Both the position numbers and the translations under genes were made by a program. From assembly GCF_021018895.1 (NCBI RefSeq), contig NC_079365.1:310001-374000 (forward strand): 64,000 nucleotides of DNA, given 5' to 3'. Below the pieces are notes generated by a model that was not told the DNA's origin, did no database searches, and was given only the letters and a program-made list of their open reading frames with translations. The stretch is from Seriola aureovittata. Its lineage: Eukaryota > Chordata > Actinopteri > Carangiformes > Carangidae. Within the stretch, counting starts at the first letter, position 1; every line of letters begins with the position of its first letter. Of this stretch, positions 61,131-64,000 are shown piece by piece.

Positions 61131-61420
61131 TGGCCAAAATCATGATTTGTGAGGTCATCGTGACCATGAACTTTATCCTTTGACCACCAAAGTCTAATCA
61201 CGTTATCCGTGAGTCCAAGTGGACATTTGTGCAAAATTTGAAGGGATTCCCTTTAGGAGCTCTGGAGATATTGCGTTCACCAGGCCAAAATCATGATTTG
61301 TGAAGTCATCATGACCTTGACCTTTGACCTCCAAAATCTAACCAGTTTGTCCTTGAGTCCAATTGAATGTTTTTTACCAAATTGAAGAAATTCCCTCAAG
61401 TTGTTCTGGAGAAACGTATA
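61131..61420 (+). repeat. Second copy of the 34640-34975 dispersed repeat
   Basis: Two units: CCAAAATCATGATTTGTGA, a block reading GACC..GA.CTTT..CCTTTGACC, then TCTAATCACGTT and AAATTTGAAG. Same order and orientation as the first copy. Confidence 0.7.
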
Positions 61421-61756
61421 CAGTATTTAGTACTATATCTATCTACTATAACTAAATCACAGTGAACAGGGTTTTTCCTGCATAGACAATTTGGAGGCGG
61501 ACGCCTCGGTCGAATTTCATGCTGCCTCCGCCTCCTGACAAAATTCTAGTACTTGTTTTCTCAGTACTCAGTAGATTTGACGTTTGAAACTGCAATTACG
61601 GCTGTACGCCGCTACGGCAATGTAGTGGCGCTGTATCGTAATCCGTGCATCAGGAAGAGCAATCCGAAATTGCCAAAGAAGAAGAATACGACCACACTAG
61701 ATTTTCTGCCTGCAGAAGGAGGCGGTGATCTGATTTTGTGGCTCCTCAAACAGGTG

Positions 61757-61900
61757 TATAGTTGCCACCTGTCCCATATAATATGGGATCGTCCCATAGT
61801 TGAAAATAAATGCTCCGCATTTCAACAAAATTCTAGTCCTTTTTTTCTCTGTACTCAGTGGATTTGAATCAATATGGGACGCAATTTGCCCCCCCCATCC
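61757..61900. mobile_element. Fragment related to the 30450-30988 TIR element
   Basis: Starts ATAGTTGCCACCTGTCCCAT and contains GATTTGAATCAATATGGGAC and GCTCCGCATTT, resembling the right half of the TIR element. No intact ends. Confidence 0.45.
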
Positions 61901-62184
61901 CCGCCCCCCGGTCGTCCTGATTATTACCAGCCCCACCTAATTTTCAGCCAGGAAGAACTCTGAGTGAAATCCCCAAAGTTTCAAGCGTCTACATCGAGGT
62001 ACAGCAGTTAAAAGCTCTCACTTTATTGACTACATGGTTAACACCTTCTTAGTGACCACACACACACCCTGTGAATGTAAGTCTAAATATCTGTCTTCAA
62101 CCAAAAAGCTGTCCCAGCAACTTCCATCCATGTTATCACAACATTCCTGCTCATTGTGGTTTTACACTGTGCTGTGTGTACACT

Positions 62185-62188
<4 letters not shown>

Positions 62189-62229
<41 letters not shown>
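62189..62229. repeat. (CA)n microsatellite
   Basis: About 20 CA units. Confidence 0.95.
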
Positions 62230-62231
<2 letters not shown>

Positions 62232-62857
62232 ATTAGGAATGTTGGAGTGTGCTGAGTTCAGAGCCTCTGAATACATTAATTGAGAGTAGTGGACTGAAAA
62301 TAGAACACTGAATAATAACTACAGAATAATGTAATCATTCATTTAATGTACAGGATATTTATACATGCATACATATAACACACAGCTCTGTCCTCTGGAG
62401 AGACTTTGAGACCATCTGGAGCAGGAATTCCTCTCTGGCTTCAAACCACCTCAAACAAGTGCTGTTGTCCAACAGAACATGAGGCTCCAGGGTGTCAGGG
62501 GCCCCAGTGCCTTTCATTTAACTTTAATTTTCCTGAAGCAGCAGTTCAAGATGAGGCCAGTGTGTGGGAAACAGTCCACAGTGAACCATGAACCTCAACC
62601 AACCGCTCAGAGCAAGAAGTCACAATCTACAGATGTTTAACAGGAATCCATCCATCCATCCATGTGAACATCTGGTGGATCCATGACATGAAGAACTGAG
62701 GAACTACCCAATAATAGTGTGAGGTACCTAATGAAGTGATCACTGAGTGTATATGTGTATGTAAATGAGTTCATAAAGAGGAAAAGATTTAGAGAACTCT
62801 TCTCACCAACATTATTAACATTATTAACAAATTAATTATTTATTTTTGAAAGTTATT
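62230..62857. other. Gene-free stretch
   Basis: No exon or repeat beyond four ATCC units near 62648. Confidence 0.35.
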
Positions 62858-62860
62858 TTT

Positions 62861-63033
62861 GGGGCAGTTTTTGCCTTTATTAGGATAGGGACAGTGAGAG
62901 AGTGGAAAGTTAGGGAGAGAGGGGAGATGACATGCAGCAAAGGGCCATGGGTCAGACTTGAACCCATGGCCGCAGCGAAAAGGACCAAGCCTAAGTTGTA
63001 CGCGCTCTACCAGTTGAGCTTCTGGGGTGCCCC
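62861..63033 (-). mobile_element. tRNA-derived SINE, best-preserved copy
   Basis: Minus strand: head GGGGCACCCCAGAAGCTCAA. Box A is AGCTCAACTGGTAGAGCGCG (63001-63020) and box B is GGTTCAAGTC (62955-62964). The body has CCCTTTGCTGCATGTCATC and the tail AATAAAGGCAAAAACTGCCC. Standard layout of a widespread fish SINE. Confidence 0.85.
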
Positions 63034-63248
63034 ATTAACAAACTATTTATTAACAAACTTTCAGCCTGTGTGGAACAAGGCTGGTCATCAGTCCTGGATC
63101 AGAAGCACCAGACTGTTCAGGAGGATCATAGTGGATCAGCTAAATGAGACTCACTGAGACACGTAACCCTGAACACCCCAGTTTACCAACAGGTAAAACT
63201 GAACATAGTTCATGGGTGAGGGCATTCTGTGGTTTGAAGGAGAATCCG

Positions 63249-63253
<5 letters not shown>

Positions 63254-63305
<52 letters not shown>
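63254..63305. repeat. (GT)n microsatellite
   Basis: About 26 GT units. Confidence 0.95.
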
Positions 63306-63306
<1 letters not shown>

Positions 63307-63429
63307 ACTGGTGACAGCTGAGTACACTCTGACTGAAATGACCTGACCAACCCACCCCCCTCTCTTTCTGCCACGTCATCGCCCTTTTCTGTCCACATAA
63401 GGAGGCTTTGTCCACAAGCCACTCTGCGG

Positions 63430-63561
63430 CCAAGTGAACAACAGGGGCCCCTGGGGACTCTGGGACCAGTCTGGGAGCCGTCAGGGGACAAAGCACCCAT
63501 TACACCTACAGGAGGACTGAAGGTTTGTGGAGTCTTCAGGAGTGAAGAGCAGAAACAAACA
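63430..63561 (+). other. Possible non-coding first exon of a downstream gene
   Basis: Ends AAACAAACA|GTAAGTTC, a good donor. Upstream are CCACGTCATC (63371-63380), half of a cAMP-response element, and CATAAGG (63397), a weak TATA variant. In human the next gene beyond KISS1 is REN, so a renin or other plus-strand gene to the right is conceivable. No coding sequence is visible, so this is only a suggestion. Confidence 0.25.
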
Positions 63562-64000
63562 GTAAGTTCATCATTTTGTTTCCAGTTATTCAGCATGATG
63601 GTCAGTATATTGTTCCAGTTCATAAACTGTTCCTGTTAATACACTGTTCTTGTTAATACACCGTTCCTGCTCATACACTGTTCCTGTTCATACAGTGTTC
63701 CTATATGCTTTTCCTGTTAGTACACTGTTCCTGTTCAAACACTGATCCTGGATGTTAAAAAGAAAATCCATTCAGGTATATGTCTGCTGGAAGTAGCCAG
63801 CAGATATTTTTGATTTCCAGAGCCTGATTTAATCTCTGCTGGAATTCCTCCTGTGTGCAGACGGATTACAGCGGAACCAGATTAAGACCTGTTCTAGTTT
63901 CATACAGGTCTTAGTTCAGTGAAGAATGAATGTGAACATTAGTATCTAAAGTTGTAGGTTCTTTATCTGCAGCTCCAGTCTGTAGGGTGAGTGTCAGTGG

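Noticed and set aside
1..64000. CRISPR arrays, operons, rRNA or functional tRNA genes
   Set aside because: Direct repeats are micro- or minisatellites; tRNA-like boxes occur only in SINEs; the genome is vertebrate.

Overview
The window looks like teleost fish DNA, probably a percomorph. Genes are small and intron-split in a sea of CA/GT microsatellites. There are fish-type tRNA SINEs, Rex1-, L1- and R2/R4-like LINE fragments, Ty3/gypsy LTR pieces, a piggyBac relative and a decayed endogenous retrovirus. The kisspeptin core encoded here, YNLNSFGLRY, is the fish Kiss1 form. The gene set plekha6 - golt1a - kiss1 matches the conserved block that in human lies at 1q32 beside REN.

Layout. 1-4.6 kb: last two coding exons of plekha6 (+) and its 3' UTR. 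5.68-8.02 kb: complete five-exon golt1a (+), 129 aa. 8-16 kb: dispersed repeats, LTRs and a LINE fragment. 16.7-26.7 kb (perhaps to 29.3 kb): a minus-strand immunoglobulin-superfamily receptor of the CD300/pIgR type. Its Ig, proline stalk, transmembrane and ITIM-tail exons join in phase, but an in-frame stop and a frameshift suggest a pseudogene. A piggyBac-like element, a LINE 3' end and a 1-kb minisatellite sit in its main intron. 27.0-28.9 kb: a repeat with inverted ends. 30.45-30.99 kb: a terminal-inverted-repeat element with a perfect 10-bp target duplication. 31.1-33.84 kb: kiss1 (-) with two coding exons, a non-coding first exon, a TATA box and a poly(A) signal. 34.6-37.3 kb: an internally deleted gypsy element. 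37.4-46.5 kb: a broken endogenous retrovirus with an identifiable 3' LTR. 48.2-50 kb: an R2/R4-like LINE with an open 328-codon end. 50.7-55.8 kb: a minus-strand csf1-like cytokine gene. Exons 2, 3 and 5 are recognisable, exon 5 is frameshifted and exon 4 was not found. 58.4-61.4 kb: decayed retroelements. The right edge may hold the first exon of another plus-strand gene.

How it fits together. The host genes share no operon-like logic; they are neighbours by conserved synteny. Golt1a is a Golgi/ER trafficking membrane protein, plekha6 a PH-domain adaptor, kiss1 a reproductive neuropeptide precursor, csf1 a macrophage growth factor, and the Ig receptor a likely inhibitory leukocyte receptor. 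All calls come from reading the sequence and from memory of the families; no database search was possible.
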